Shown here: piece after piece, positions 26,615 through 38,244 of the stretch
Position numbering within the stretch: the first letter of the stretch is position 1
How the letters are laid out: each line of letters starts with the position of its first letter
From: Xiphydria camelus
Lineage: Eukaryota; Arthropoda; Insecta; Hymenoptera; Xiphydriidae
Assembly: GCA_963678675.1 (NCBI GenBank)
Contig: OY783194.1
Span: forward strand, 28,312,278 to 28,376,277
DNA: 64,000 bases
Reading direction: 5' to 3'
Notes under the pieces: generated by a model
Told to the model about the DNA's origin: nothing
Database searches by the model: none
What the model saw: the letters and a program-made list of their open reading frames with translations, nothing else
Program-made: the position numbers and the translations under genes

Positions 26615-27660
26615 AACGAATGCCCTGATATTTAAAAATGCGAACGAGGAGGTCGAACATCAGTGTCCGAGTTGGAAGAACGGTAAACGAACAAAAGGAT
26701 CGAATGTGTTTCGTGTGATATAGACGTTTCTGGACGACCAAACGAGAGCGTGTCCCGAGATCTGCTCACTTCCTCTCTCGCGCGAGGAGGACGGAGATGG
26801 GAAAAGGTGGGGGAGGAATCGTCGTTGTCAGCCGAGCCTCGAAATTGAAGTGGCTCGTTAAACGAGTTATTTAAATTAAAGAGCGACTCTCTCTCTCCCT
26901 CTGTCAACCAAATGCGTGTGCCTCGTCGCAATGATCCTTATATGGAACGGTATTAGCGGCGCGAGACGGTTAAAGTAACAAAGCTCTCCAGTATTTGTCT
27001 TTCAATGCGAGTAACGAGCAGAAACGTTTATAGCGCGCGCTTACGCGTTCTTTCATTTCGTCATGCGAGCATTGCGAGAAAGTGTACGAGTACATATGTC
27101 GATTTTTTGGTCCATGTTGCGCGATAATGCGGTTTCTGTAATAAGAAGTAGGTTACGTAACCTCGTTTATAACGTCAGGGCCTTAGAGCTGGTTGATAAG
27201 CGCGCCGTAATTCGGTCAAAATGACGAGGAAATTATTAAAATGTAAATGAATGCGAGGGTGATACTGTACAATAGACCTTTGTGTTGGCGCAAACGGTTG
27301 CACAAGCGGAAGCTCGATGCAACGTATACGTATGCAAGGGAAAAGTATTATCCCTGTATATGTATATATAAATAAACATTACGTGTACTCGGATGAGTGC
27401 ATCTTCCTCGGTAATCCACGTGTCAGTTCACTATGCGTGCATCTCGAATGCACATCAATACATTATTATACAATATATTTACATATGTACGTAAGGTATG
27501 ATTTAAATTCGAAGAAGCTTCTTTTGCGGAGCATTTAAGCTCTACTCTCAAAGTTTAAAAGATTAAAATTTATGTTCTAAAGAGAGTCGTTTTAATTAAA
27601 AACGGACAATTATACTTCGAAAAGAAAATAAGCAGTTATCGTAGCGACTCTTTTTGCCAC
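26615..27660. other. No gene recognised
   Basis: Nothing beyond short random frames. Confidence 0.45.
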
Positions 27661-27663
27661 ACC

Positions 27664-27784
27664 TATTTGAGTTTGATAACCAGCACCAATTTATTAGTAT
27701 TGAAATAACTGTTTTTAGTTAACGAAACTGAGAAATAATCGTGACAACTATAACGAACCGGTACTGATTACCAAACTCGAATAC
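27664..27784. repeat. Small inverted repeat
   Basis: TTGAGTTTGATAACCAGCACC is inverted as GGTACTGATTACCAAACTCGA at the other end, about 120 bases in all, abutting the nested complex that begins at 27782. Confidence 0.65.
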
Positions 27785-28037
27785 ACAGAAAAAAGTGGTG
27801 TTAATTTCTAACACCATTTCACTGGTGTGGACCTACACTGAAAAAAATTTTCAGGGAATTGAGCAATAATTCTGGCTGAACCAACCAGAATTTCTAGCCA
27901 CCGTGGCCACAGCCAGAAGTTTTCTTAAGACAGCCAGCCGAGTATGGCTAAGCTAATATGTTTAAAGTAACAATATCGTGATGTTTGTGTCAAGCTGCGC
28001 TGTACTGTTGAGCCAGTTATTTATTCTGATTGATTTA

Positions 28038-28214
28038 GACGTGCAGTATGCCTACGTAAGCTGTACCGTATCGCTAAATTGCACGGAAATTCTGGTTCAT
28101 CTAGACAAGCAGTATAGCTGTGTCAGCTATACCGTATTGCTAAATTGCGCGGGAATTTTGGTTCGTTTAGACAAGCAGTATAGCTGTGTCAGCTATACCG
28201 TATTGCTAAATTGA
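28038..28214. repeat. 66-bp tandem repeat, nearly three units
   Basis: Units begin near 28038, 28104 and 28170 (GACAAGCAGTATAGCTGTGT in the last two). The period is a multiple of three, so a 22-residue repeat stays open on the + strand, but no gene context supports translation. Confidence 0.9.
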
Positions 28215-28314
28215 AAGTAGGATTTTGCAAAAAGAGGGCGCGCACGCCTATCCTGCCGCCTGCCAACCCGCCTACTGGGGTGTCGGTTTTTTTTCCAACC
28301 CTTCCGGGATTCGA

Positions 28315-28532
28315 TTTTTTTTTTTTTTTTTTTTTTTATAGAAGGGGAAATGCATTTACGCACCATCCCCAGGTTTGGCTAGAAATCCGGAGGTGTGTGG
28401 AGAGCTCGGGTGATCCCGCGACGAGAAAGTGCAATGTCGCGGGGCCCACACCGGGATTTGAACCTGCGTTCCTTAGATGAGATGCTTCGAGACTGGGAAT
28501 GCTCGCATTCTACCAATTGCGCCACCGACTCT
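28315..28532 (-). mobile_element. tRNA-derived SINE
   Basis: On the minus strand: an A-box-like TGGCGCAATTGGTAG (28510-28524), a B box GGTTCAAATCCC (28453-28464), a tRNA-unrelated body, then a poly(A) tail seen as 24 T at 28315-28338. Spacing and the tail fit a pol III retroposon. It does not fold as a normal tRNA, because the distance between boxes is too long. Confidence 0.85.
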
Positions 28533-28625
28533 TCAAGTGGTCTTAGCTAAAACAGGCCTTTATATAATGCAACACTGAGATATCTCGGCAAAAATATTTA
28601 AATAAATATTTAATTTGCTATCGGG

Positions 28626-28830
28626 GTACCGACTCGACTTCTACCGGTATTTCGTATGCCTCGGGCACAGAACCGCACAGTTGCAGGGACCTTTTCGGCC
28701 GGGCTTGGTCGGTATTGGAGCCACTTATACCGGTAAAAATTGCTCGAATACCGACTAAGCCCGGCCGAAGGGGTCCCTGCAACTGTGTGGAACTGCGCGA
28801 GGCATCCAGTATAGTCCACCCAGCCATACC
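28626..28830. repeat. Long GC-rich hairpin
   Basis: GCACAGTTGCAGGGACC and CGGCCGGGCTTGGTCGGTAT on the left face GGTCCCTGCAACTGTG and ATACCGACTAAGCCCGGCCG on the right; arms total about 70-90 bases. Confidence 0.88.
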
Positions 28831-29277
28831 GTTCAGTCACACTACACATAAGTTTACAGTTGGTGTAAATATACGTTTTATAGTCCAGCTAACTATACCT
28901 ATATACCTATATTACGTATAATCATACAGTTGGGGTAAGAATACGTCATCTGCTTAGGATAACCTTTCTAGTATATTAAGTAATCAGATGCCATATTGCT
29001 GCATCAAACATATCTGTTAGCAATACTTGGACTGCTAACACAGCAATGCTGTATCTCAAATACAACTAATAGAATTACTGTAATAAAAATATTTTTAGGG
29101 GGGAATGGCTAGAAAGTCTCAGCCAGAAATGTATTGCTGTTAAAACTAAAGATTTTTTTCAGTGTACATGTACCGCATCTGGTGTCGTTGAGTCTTACGC
29201 CATTGTTATTTAACACCAAAAATGGTCTATATAAGTTCACATCACAGAATTTTTTACAGTGTAATTGTGACCAAAGT

Positions 29278-29533
29278 AATTGAAGGCACCAATGCAAAAA
29301 GTGCCTAAGTCACATTTTGTCGTCTTCGAGAAAAACGCTTTTGAAAAGTACGACACTAATCTTAATTTTATTTAAAACCACTCGTTCTAATAGTAATAAA
29401 ATATAATGTGTTAAAAAATCAAGTAAATATTAGCAAACGTAACATTTTCAAGTTGATAAGAAACTTCAAAAGCGTTTTTCTCGAAGACGGTAAAATGTGA
29501 CTTAGGCACTTTTTGCATTGGTGCCTTCAATTG
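29278..29533. mobile_element. Inverted-repeat element, family J
   Basis: AATTGAAGGCACCAATGCAA and the exact inverse TTGCATTGGTGCCTTCAATT bound it. Arms run about 70 bases, through TTTTTCTCGAAGACG-type sequence. High arm identity suggests a fairly recent insertion. Confidence 0.92.
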
Positions 29534-30247
29534 CCAAAACTGCTTCTTTTTTTCCGTGTCCGTTTTATATTTGAAGATTGAATATTTTCACTTGCGATAT
29601 CCTCACTTATTTCCACTTCTGTAGAGCGAAATTTCGCTCTTTCGAATTTAAGGAGTATATAGAAATCCCATCTCGCGTACATCAGGCAACATATGACGAG
29701 CAAAATATCTACCTCTCCGATCTTTCCAGCTGCGTTTGCTATTCGAAATCGCAAAGTACCATACCCGTACGTAGCCTTTCGCGCTCGGTTCCATGAAGGT
29801 CAATGCTAACCTGGTCGATCCGTGCAGCGCAGTGACATTTCTGCATTCCTCTCGCCGGACCTGCACCACTCTTGTGCGAGGTGTTCGTACGTGTAGCCCG
29901 TGCACTTACGCTTGCCAGCCCGCTATAGCACGCGGGTTGCATAGGTGTATCCGTATACTCGTAACGTCTTTGCTGCGCGCGTGCAACCCGATCGACCGGT
30001 CAATTAACGTGACGGTACTTACCTGTACGTATACGATCGGTGCAGAAAGAGAATCGCAGTTCGACGCTATATCGCTTCTCAGTATCGGAGCGTTTTAGAA
30101 TTCTTTCTATGATTCGATTTAAATTTCATACGTTGCTCATATGAGATACCTTTGCCTATGGTAACCACTTGCATCTCTTCGCAGAACAAAGACCATGGTT
30201 TGTTTTTCACTATATCGAGGCGTTTTTGAATTTTTCTCATCTCGATT

Positions 30248-30475
30248 TAGGGTAAAAGTGAGATAAATGCTCCAGCTTCCGTTTAACTTTGAACGCGATT
30301 ATCTCGAAAGGCGATGGAAATATGCGAAAAATCAAAATTAGCCTTTTTGTGGGAAAAATGTAGACAAACATTTTTTATTTAAACTCTTTTTCGATATCTT
30401 CAACTGTTCTCGAGATAATCGATTTTGAACTTGCACTTGAATCGCGGGGCGTTTATTCCACTCTTTTACTCTAAA
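30248..30475 (-). mobile_element. Family E element, copy 5
   Basis: Reverse copy: begins TAGGGTAAAAGTGAGATAAA, contains GCGATTATCTCGAAAGG, ends CCACTCTTTTACTCTAAA. Confidence 0.88.
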
Positions 30476-30740
30476 TGCTTCCCTATTAGAAATGGCCACA
30501 CATGTTCGCGTATAAGAAATATCTATGTGACAACCGCCTGTATCTCGTCGCAAAGGCGAAAAGGGGTCGAGTTTGTTTGTAGATGAAGTTTACATCGGCG
30601 CTCGAACCGCGTCGAGTTAGAAATGGTCGAATCTTTCACAACCATCCGCCGCGTCCGGATAATCATTTACATGTGGAAAGCAAGGGATCGTTCGATCGGG
30701 TAATTAATCTCTCCGCCCACCAAGCAATAGAATCTGGTCC

Positions 30741-31005
30741 AGGAACCTGGTGTCTACTTCCTGTTACTAATAACGGTCCTACACGGAAAAAAGTTATAGT
30801 CGACCTGGTAATTAAAGTGTCGCAAAAGTGCTATAAATCAAGTATACGACTTGCATTACTTTATTGTATAAGGGAACAGCATACAAAATAGAATGTAGCA
30901 CAGGAACCTATACATGCTGTTTATTTTTTATTACTAATGGGCCTACACGAAAAAAGTGATTGTCAACTTGGTAATTAAATTATTGCAAAAGCGCCATAAA
31001 TTTCA
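30741..31005 (+). repeat. Diverged tandem duplication, period about 161 bp
   Basis: AGGAACCTGG...CCTACACGGAAAAAAGT at 30741 recurs from 30902 as AGGAACCTAT...CCTACACGAAAAAAGT, followed in both by GGTAATTAAA and a CGC/CATAAAT block. Confidence 0.75.
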
Positions 31006-31889
31006 GCATTCGATTCGAATTTCTTCATCTATAGATACAAGGAATTATCCTAAAAATCGTTTAGATAAATAGAAAATATATTTTCTAATTTCTCTCTTTT
31101 AAGATGAGCGTATATTATGCGAAGAAAAAAACGGTGACGTTTGTCATTTTATTGTTTCAATTATTTTGCAAGTCGTGAGTCGAGAATAAAGGAATTTTTT
31201 TCTTCAGCTGGTAGAATTCACCCGTAAAAAATGTCTCTTGGTCGAATATTTCTACGATTGAACCACATTTCATAAAAATCGCGCGATGACATCTGAGAGC
31301 CTCCTCTTGTTACACCTACGACAGCTAAATGAGTCAGAATTAGTCAACGTCTTACGCGATTTTTTTACACATTTGGCGTTTCGCCGTGGAAAAAGACACG
31401 TGGCGAGTCATATGCTATATTTATTTGAAACGTAACAGCTATTACGACATTATCTGGAATTTCGTCTTCATGGACCACAGGACGTGGATGTGGCGTAGAC
31501 GCCCATTCGACATCGTCGTGTGGCTCCTGTAATTTAATTCAACGCGGTCAAACGATTCCTCTTATTACTGCTTACGGATGATACCAGTGTTTATATCGAG
31601 GTGATGACTATTTTTACAAGAATCTCGTGGCATTGCTTCGCGATGATTCCGATACGTGCTATTTGATGCACCGCACCGGAGATGACTTATCTCGCACCTA
31701 ATATGGAATATTTCATATCTTCACGCTCCGATGATTCCTCTTATCGCTCCGGGGATATTCCCGTGATTTCCACGGTCGAGTATTTTTTTTTATCAAGCAT
31801 TTAGTGGAATCGCTAAAGCCAATTCCAGAATTAATTCTAGAACTACTCTGATGCCATATATGGTAGTCTCCTGCAATATGCGCAAGTTG

Positions 31890-32042
31890 TACGCTGAGAA
31901 AAAAATTGCAGTAGATTCGACTAAATCGGCGATAATAGCCATTAATTGTTATAACTAAATTTATTAATCGAATCAACTAATTCTGCATTCTCCCACCGGA
32001 AAACATCGATTTCATTAAATATACCATTATTTTCTCAGTCTA
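31890..32042 (+). mobile_element. MITE-like family D, copy 2
   Basis: Begins TACGCTGAGAAAAAAAT, shares ACTAAATCGGCG and ACTAATTCTGCATTC with copy 1; shorter interior. Confidence 0.85.
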
Positions 32043-32837
32043 CGAAGTCAAGAGTCAGCTTGTGGGATATTTGTCCCCCAGTTATATTATTAGTCTGACT
32101 AGGGTTAAACGTACGATTGGTAAGAATGTAACAGATATTTGCATACTTTACGCGGAGTCGGCTGTTACAAAACATTAATAAAATCTATTTTTCATCAAGT
32201 CATCGTCTGCAGATTCGGAAGAGGAAACCCGGCCAAAGCGTCGGGTGAGTCGTCGGAAGCTTTCGCGATGCGAGAGACGCTGGAAAACCGACAAAACGGC
32301 GCGCGCTTCGCCTCGCTCTTACAAAGCCGATCCAGTAATTATAGCGGCAATAACGAGCGTGAATTAAGAGAGGAGTCGAATTAAGGAGGGTCCCTCTCTC
32401 GCGCCTTCGTCGTATGTAATGTACGTGTTGAGCAACGATGATATCATGGCGCATCGTAACACGTGGTCACGGTTGCTTACAGCGTTTCGCACTGAAGTAA
32501 ACGGGCCAACGTTATTCCCGCTGATTATATTCCATGGTTTAATGGCACGGTACACAAGTGACGCTATCGCCGTCGTCCACGCTAGCGCGCGCGTAGGTTA
32601 ATGTATGTACGTGTGCGCGATTATCGCGTACGAACGGGTCAAGGTCCGATTAATGAGCCGTACGTACATAACTTTCGTCTATCGGACGTAGGTACCTACT
32701 TGTGCGGACGTATATATATGCGCCTCTCGCTTTGGGTGGTGCGAGACGCGGCCGTCCGAGTCGATCGGTAACTATGGAGACACTTGGGATACTGCGTCTT
32801 CTCCAATTTTCGCGTCGATGACTTGTATGTCGAGGGT

Positions 32838-33098
32838 ATTGAGAAAAAAAACCTGGTCAACTTAATCCAAATCTTGGAGATCATAACCAAATCGTTTGTT
32901 GATATATGGATCCTCCATCTGTTTGGTTTGACTGACCATTTTATGGTTAAAATAACTAGATGTGTAATTAGAATAACTAAACAAGTGGTTAGAATAACTT
33001 GATATTCGGTTCAACTTACTATTATTTTGATTAGAAGAATTAGACTCGTTTATCCAGATGCATTTTGTCATTTTAACCGAGTTATTTTTCTTAGCGTA
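32838..33098 (+). mobile_element. MITE-like family B, copy 3
   Basis: Begins TTGAGAAAAAAAACCTGGTC and ends GTTATTTTTCTTAGCGTA, same interior repeats as copy 2. Confidence 0.85.
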
Positions 33099-33099
33099 C

Positions 33100-36000
33100 C
33101 TCAGACTTGTATCCATCGGCCATGTACTTATGCCGCATTGTACGCGTCACTTTCGGGGTAAGATCTTTTATAATTTAAGGGTTGCGCAAATCCAAGTAAT
33201 TTTAATCCAATTTTGCTAAAAATCGAAATCTCTGAAATCGTACACTCGACCAGCCTATCCTATATATTTCGTCGTGCTGATTATGAAGAGCACGGTTATC
33301 AGGTCGTGATCTCAAAGGAAATATAAAATATCGGTGATTTTACGTGCATAAATATTTCTTTTTCACTAAAAATCATCGTTACCTCGATATTCCTTGTGAT
33401 GCACGAATGTAAATTCTCATAAAACAATGAATTCCTCGAAAAAAAAGTCAAAGAAAACTTATCCCTTTATCCCCCGACACACCAGAAAGAGTAAAATCGT
33501 CATCAAAACCAAAGTGAAAGTCTAGCTTAACTTCACCTAATCCAACCCTAACCTACCCTAAGCTCGTCTAAGGAATTATCTGAAGACAAGTTGTGAATGA
33601 AGCGGGATGAGAGAGGGAGGGGAGTCGCCCAGTTCAGTCGACCCCAAATTCCTTTCGAGAATACAGCACATCCCCCGTGCATATGAAGATCTATCATTCC
33701 GAGAAGATTCAAGGGTTCCCTCGCCGCCCCATATGGTCTTTGAGATGGTAATGAGGCAGATAGGTCTTCCGCGGTACGTCTGTCCGTCTAGGGCGTCAGC
33801 GCAGCGCTATCGCTCCAAACCCGCGCGGCAGACTACACCGGAATAAATACAGGCGGTCATCATGTAATTAATCACGTTCGTTTCCATCCACCGTCGTCGC
33901 TCGCGTATTCTCGACTGATGCTTGTTTAAATTGGTCGTCATCAGTCGCGACTGTACGTGACTCACGACTCGACGACGGTGACACGATGATCAAGATTTCC
34001 GACGCGAGTGTATTGTTCCCCGCGCGCGCGGGAAGCTGCGTGGGAACGCATCATCACGACGACGCGGAATGGTAATATCGACGATACGCGGTGTTCGGAT
34101 GCCGAAGCGGCGTTTCGCGAGGACGTTTCCGGCTGTCGCAAGCCTCGGGGTGACGCGAGTGCTAAACTGGCGCGCGTCACGCGTTGACTCCGGCTCTCCT
34201 TTGCGCGCGGATCTCTCGCGATGATCAAATACTTCTCGAAGAGAGGTAGCGTGCTCGAAAATCTTGGGTATACGATCGGTGTACTTTGGGTGACGAGTCG
34301 TTGATTCGATGTTAATTTCTCGTCGAAGAGCGCTAAGTGGAAATCGTCGAGGAGACGAGTTTCCATTTGCTTATGTTCTTCAGAGTTTACGGCGATGGAG
34401 ATTTGACGAAATGGTGTTGGTTACATTTCGTATTGAATTATTCAAGGTTTCGTATTTCGTAATATATTTTAGTGGGTTAACATCGGATAGAGACGGCCAC
34501 GGAGGAAGAAAATATTCGGTAAAATTGGTGTCTGGTCAACAAATGACATAATAAACATTAGTTTTCTATAGATTTAAATAATTTTATATATCAAAATCGA
34601 AGGAAGAAAAATTTGACTTGTGAGACAAATACATTGAAAAATATCTGAAAATATTAAATCGATCGATACCAATGAACGACGTAGATACTAAACTGTAGTT
34701 CTCCATCGATTAAAAAATAATTGTATTTATCGAAGTCGAATAAAGAAAGAAAATCTAATTAACGACGAGTAGGTACTTACCTACATTGATAAATATCTAA
34801 AAATAATAAATCAATCGATCAACGCGAGTATGCATTTCGCCCCAGATTGCCAACGATAACCCCCTTCGCGAGAGAACAACGACCCTTTAAAGGTCTCTCG
34901 AACTGAGCACTCGGAGAAACAAACATATCTATAGTAAAAGAAGTAGTACTGGAACGAGTTCAATCAGACGCCGCGGCACACGGGTTCCCCTCACGAACAC
35001 ACCCCTCTTCGCCCGTCCATAACCTCATAGTTTCGGATGTATACGCGTGCCTCGACCTCTCGAGGAAGAAACGATCGAGTCCCCCCTTCCGAGAAGAGCG
35101 CCGCTTCCAAACAAGGAAAAGTATTAGCCCCTGCAGGCAGAACGTGTGCAGGGTTAAACGACTGCGTGACGCGATTGCGGAATGGTGACTTCTTCTTGCG
35201 CCGCGCGCCGCGTTCATTGTTCCCCGGGAGAACGGAACCTGTCGCGGTTCGCAGCCGACCATCTTAATCGCCTCGCGCGCGCTTTGAGATTTTTCTTATC
35301 GCGAGGCCTTCCGACGTATCGGGATGTCGAGTTACCCGATCGTCGCGACGGAGGCTCAGTTACATCGCTTTCGCCACGCGAGATAACGCGACGCATTGCT
35401 GACGCGCGTGTCTAGTCTTCAGAGAAACGTTGATTAGTTATCGATCATTCTATATACGGGGTGTTTGTTTTAATACACGCCTGTATTAGGGGTTGCATAT
35501 CGGCTGGCGCCCCCGTCCGCTATAGGTTCCTGTAATTCGGTTGTTGCAAGTTTTTTATCGCACATACGAAAAATATGGGCAAAATTATTTACATCGTGTT
35601 TTTTCCATTTGCGGCCTTATTTGAACTGGAAAACGACATTTTGAAATGCAGCTGCGTCATCGTGCTGTAAGTCTATCTTTCTCGCACTCGTTACTTAGCA
35701 TGAGAGTGCGTTTATTTGGCATTTCGATGACGTCACGATGTTGTAGAGATACGCATTCATAAATCTGTGAATAATTATTTTTTTCGGATTTTTTCTTTTT
35801 CACGTGATATTGAATATGTACCTATACAGATTACAAATTGAACGTAAAAATATGAATGTTTTTTTATTTAAAGACCGAATCGTGATATCCAAGATCCGAT
35901 CCAAATGAAACTATCAGCTCGACAAAAATCGGTAATTTCATTAGCGGTTAAAGTGACAGGTGTTCTGATGTAGTTTCGATACTCGTTAGTGTTTTTTTTT

Positions 36001-38015
36001 GAATAATCAAGAAAATAAACATATGTATATAGTATATAAGCAGTGTCATTTGGTTCGTATCTTGGCTTTCGGTATTACCAACGAATTACAGAAAACCGCA
36101 GCGAACGGGGTGCACCAACCCATATACAACCCGTTGCACTGGCGTATCAACCAGACACACACGGGGTATATTCATTTGATTCGTACATACATTTACTCGA
36201 ATTCCCGCACATCTGCATATATAAGAAATATTACAATTGCGAGGGTGTATCGTTTTCACATACGGCCAAACGATCCCCACGTGTTTCATATACACACGCG
36301 CGCGCGGAGTTTTCCCTCGCACGCGGAGGGCGTGATACAGGCGCCGACGCACCGCGCCTCGCAAGTGTTTGCACCGGGGCGCGGATGTGACGCAATATTG
36401 ACGCTGTCCTATACGAAGCGTTCCGGCAAACTTTTATCTGGGAATAATAATTAGGCAATATTCTCGCATCCGTAATCAGCCGACGAGAGCCCTTCGACGT
36501 CCCCGAGCCCGATGCGCGCGTGAGACCAGCCGCAAAGACTGGTTTTGCGCATACGCGCAACCGGACTAGTAAGCTCTAAATCGAGGTGGTGATGTTATAG
36601 AGTATCGAGGTTACGCCGAAAATACTATACGCGCGCGCCGTAACGTCCTGCATTCGTCGAAGCGCGACGCGCGTACCTCACGAACACGAGCCCGCGTCTC
36701 TCCGCGCGAGGAAATTGCCGCGGCGTTCCCGCGCGCTCGAGTAACACCGCTTTGCTACGCCACACTGCTAATACACGCTGCGTAATGTGGTTCGCGCGGG
36801 AGTGGGGATAGAGAGAAAGAACACCGAGCGTCGCGGCAAGGAATTCGACGGGCTGAGTAGAAGCGACCGGCGTGAAAACGTGCGCTGAGTCGTCGAAACT
36901 GTTTGTAAGTATATATCGAGGCGATATACGAGCCTGGAAAACCGAGCCGGGAGTGTATTACCCCAGCCGTGCGGTTGCATCGCATCGCGGGTACGATTCT
37001 AAATCGAGCGAGCGACGTTATAAAAGTCTTACGCGAGGGATCCCGTGTGCAGGATGGACTCGCAGTCAGTCGCGGCGGATATCGCAGCCTACGGGTCCAA
37101 TGTTGTCTTCCCGCTTGGCGAGGTGCCAACGCGCTCCGACGCTCATCCCTTTATCGTTTCGCTTTGGATTCGTTCGGGTTTACGTCTCCCTCCTATTTCC
37201 TGCCCGCGACCGACGGATTCTATCCCTCCGTTATAATTTGGTTTATGCAATGGCGCTGCGGCTGGATCCCACGCGCGCTTCCGTAAGTCGTATAATATGA
37301 CCAATGACCAATCCGATAGCCTCGACGTAAGAAATAGGAGGACGATGAAAATTTTTAGTGCTTTTCTTCATACGATTTCTAGAAATTTGCGTGGGACGGC
37401 TGTAGTTCTTTTTTTGCATTCTGTAGGTTCTTTTTTCTTCAAGTTGGCCCCTGGCTTTACGGATATTACGGGCAGTATAAGGGACTTCGCATCGTGGAAA
37501 GAAAGAATTATTCTTGACTTTATTCTAATTTCACATATTTGCGATTAATTTGGGACTCGATCGTTTGCGAAATATAGTATAATAAGAGAATATATACATA
37601 CAGTTGAATTAATGCATAAATCAATTATCCCTGCTGCTGTCATGAACAAATTTCGTTTATTTAAACGAGTGGAAAATCAGCAAGATCGTCCACTTGAAAG
37701 AATTAGGATAGCAGGCTACTTGGCACTCGTCCCTGCTCTCGATTCGCAGTTTCGTACGTGCTCGGTGCAAATATACGCGAGAGTAGAAGGTCGTAGAATT
37801 AGGTGGATAATCGTTTTCCACCTCGACTGGATGATCGGTCTAAGAAGATATTTTAGATTGGGCGAAGCACATGTGACGATGGTACCGAGAAATGGTATAT
37901 TATGTATTTCAAATAAATAATGCTGGATAAAAAAGGTTTCCTTCGTTCTTTCAATGAGAAGGGTTATAGACGCGTAGAAATATATGTCGATCACAAAAGA
38001 GAGAGAGAAAAGAGA
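33100..38015. other. No gene; CpG-rich blocks at 33.9-35.4 and 36.2-37.3 kb
   Basis: No exon recognised. TATACGGGGTGTTTG at 35454 resembles the end of the element at 52539 and may mark one end of a related insertion; I could not find its partner. Confidence 0.4.
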
Positions 38016-38020
38016 TGAAT

Positions 38021-38241
38021 ATACCATATGAGGGTAAACTTATTCGCCAGGAAAGAAACTTCAATCACTATTATTTTATTATTTATGAACTTTTGATCTA
38101 CATTGACATATGACTTTATTGTAGATAAAAATGTAATTTTCGCAAAAGTATTGTACAAATATGAGCCAAGAGCTCATAGATAATGAGATAATAGTGATTG
38201 AATTTTCTTTCCTGGCGAGTAAGTTAACCCGAGTAAGCCTT
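38021..38241. mobile_element. MITE-like family F, copy 2
   Basis: Left arm TTATTCGCCAGGAAAGAAAC, right arm TTTCTTTCCTGGCGAGTAAG; hairpin capable along about 70 bases. Confidence 0.87.
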
Positions 38242-38244
38242 ATA

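Larger units (their letters stand above)
27834..29165. mobile_element. Inner element of the nested complex, 1.3 kb
   Basis: Ends TACACTGAAAAAAATTTTC and GATTTTTTTCAGTGTA are inverted, followed inward by AATTCTGGCTGAACC and its near-inverse CAGCCAGAAATG, and TTTCTAGCCA facing TGGCTAGAAA. It holds a 66-bp tandem repeat, a SINE and a long hairpin, but no transposase frame. Confidence 0.75.
27782..29263. mobile_element. Nested repeat complex, outer element
   Basis: Outer ends TACACAGAAAAAAGTGG and TTTTTTACAGTGTA are imperfect inverted repeats, with matching ACACCA and TGGTGT blocks inside. Another element (27834-29165) sits within. Confidence 0.55.

Noticed and set aside
27978..28214. Repeat protein with 22-residue units
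   Set aside because: The frame is open only because the 66-bp repeat period is divisible by three; it lies inside a transposable element without start or context.
28440..28532. Functional tRNA gene on the minus strand
   Set aside because: A and B boxes are present, but spacing is too long, no good acceptor stem is seen, and a body plus poly(A) follows; a SINE fits better.
29998..30030. Minus-strand recursive splice site at the ACTTACCTG motif
   Set aside because: On the minus strand it reads CAG|GTAAGT, but the preceding bases are not pyrimidine-rich.
33525..33570. Interstitial telomeric (CCTAA) repeat
   Set aside because: Only a few degenerate CCTAA units (ACCTAATCCAACCCTAACC); too short and irregular to claim.
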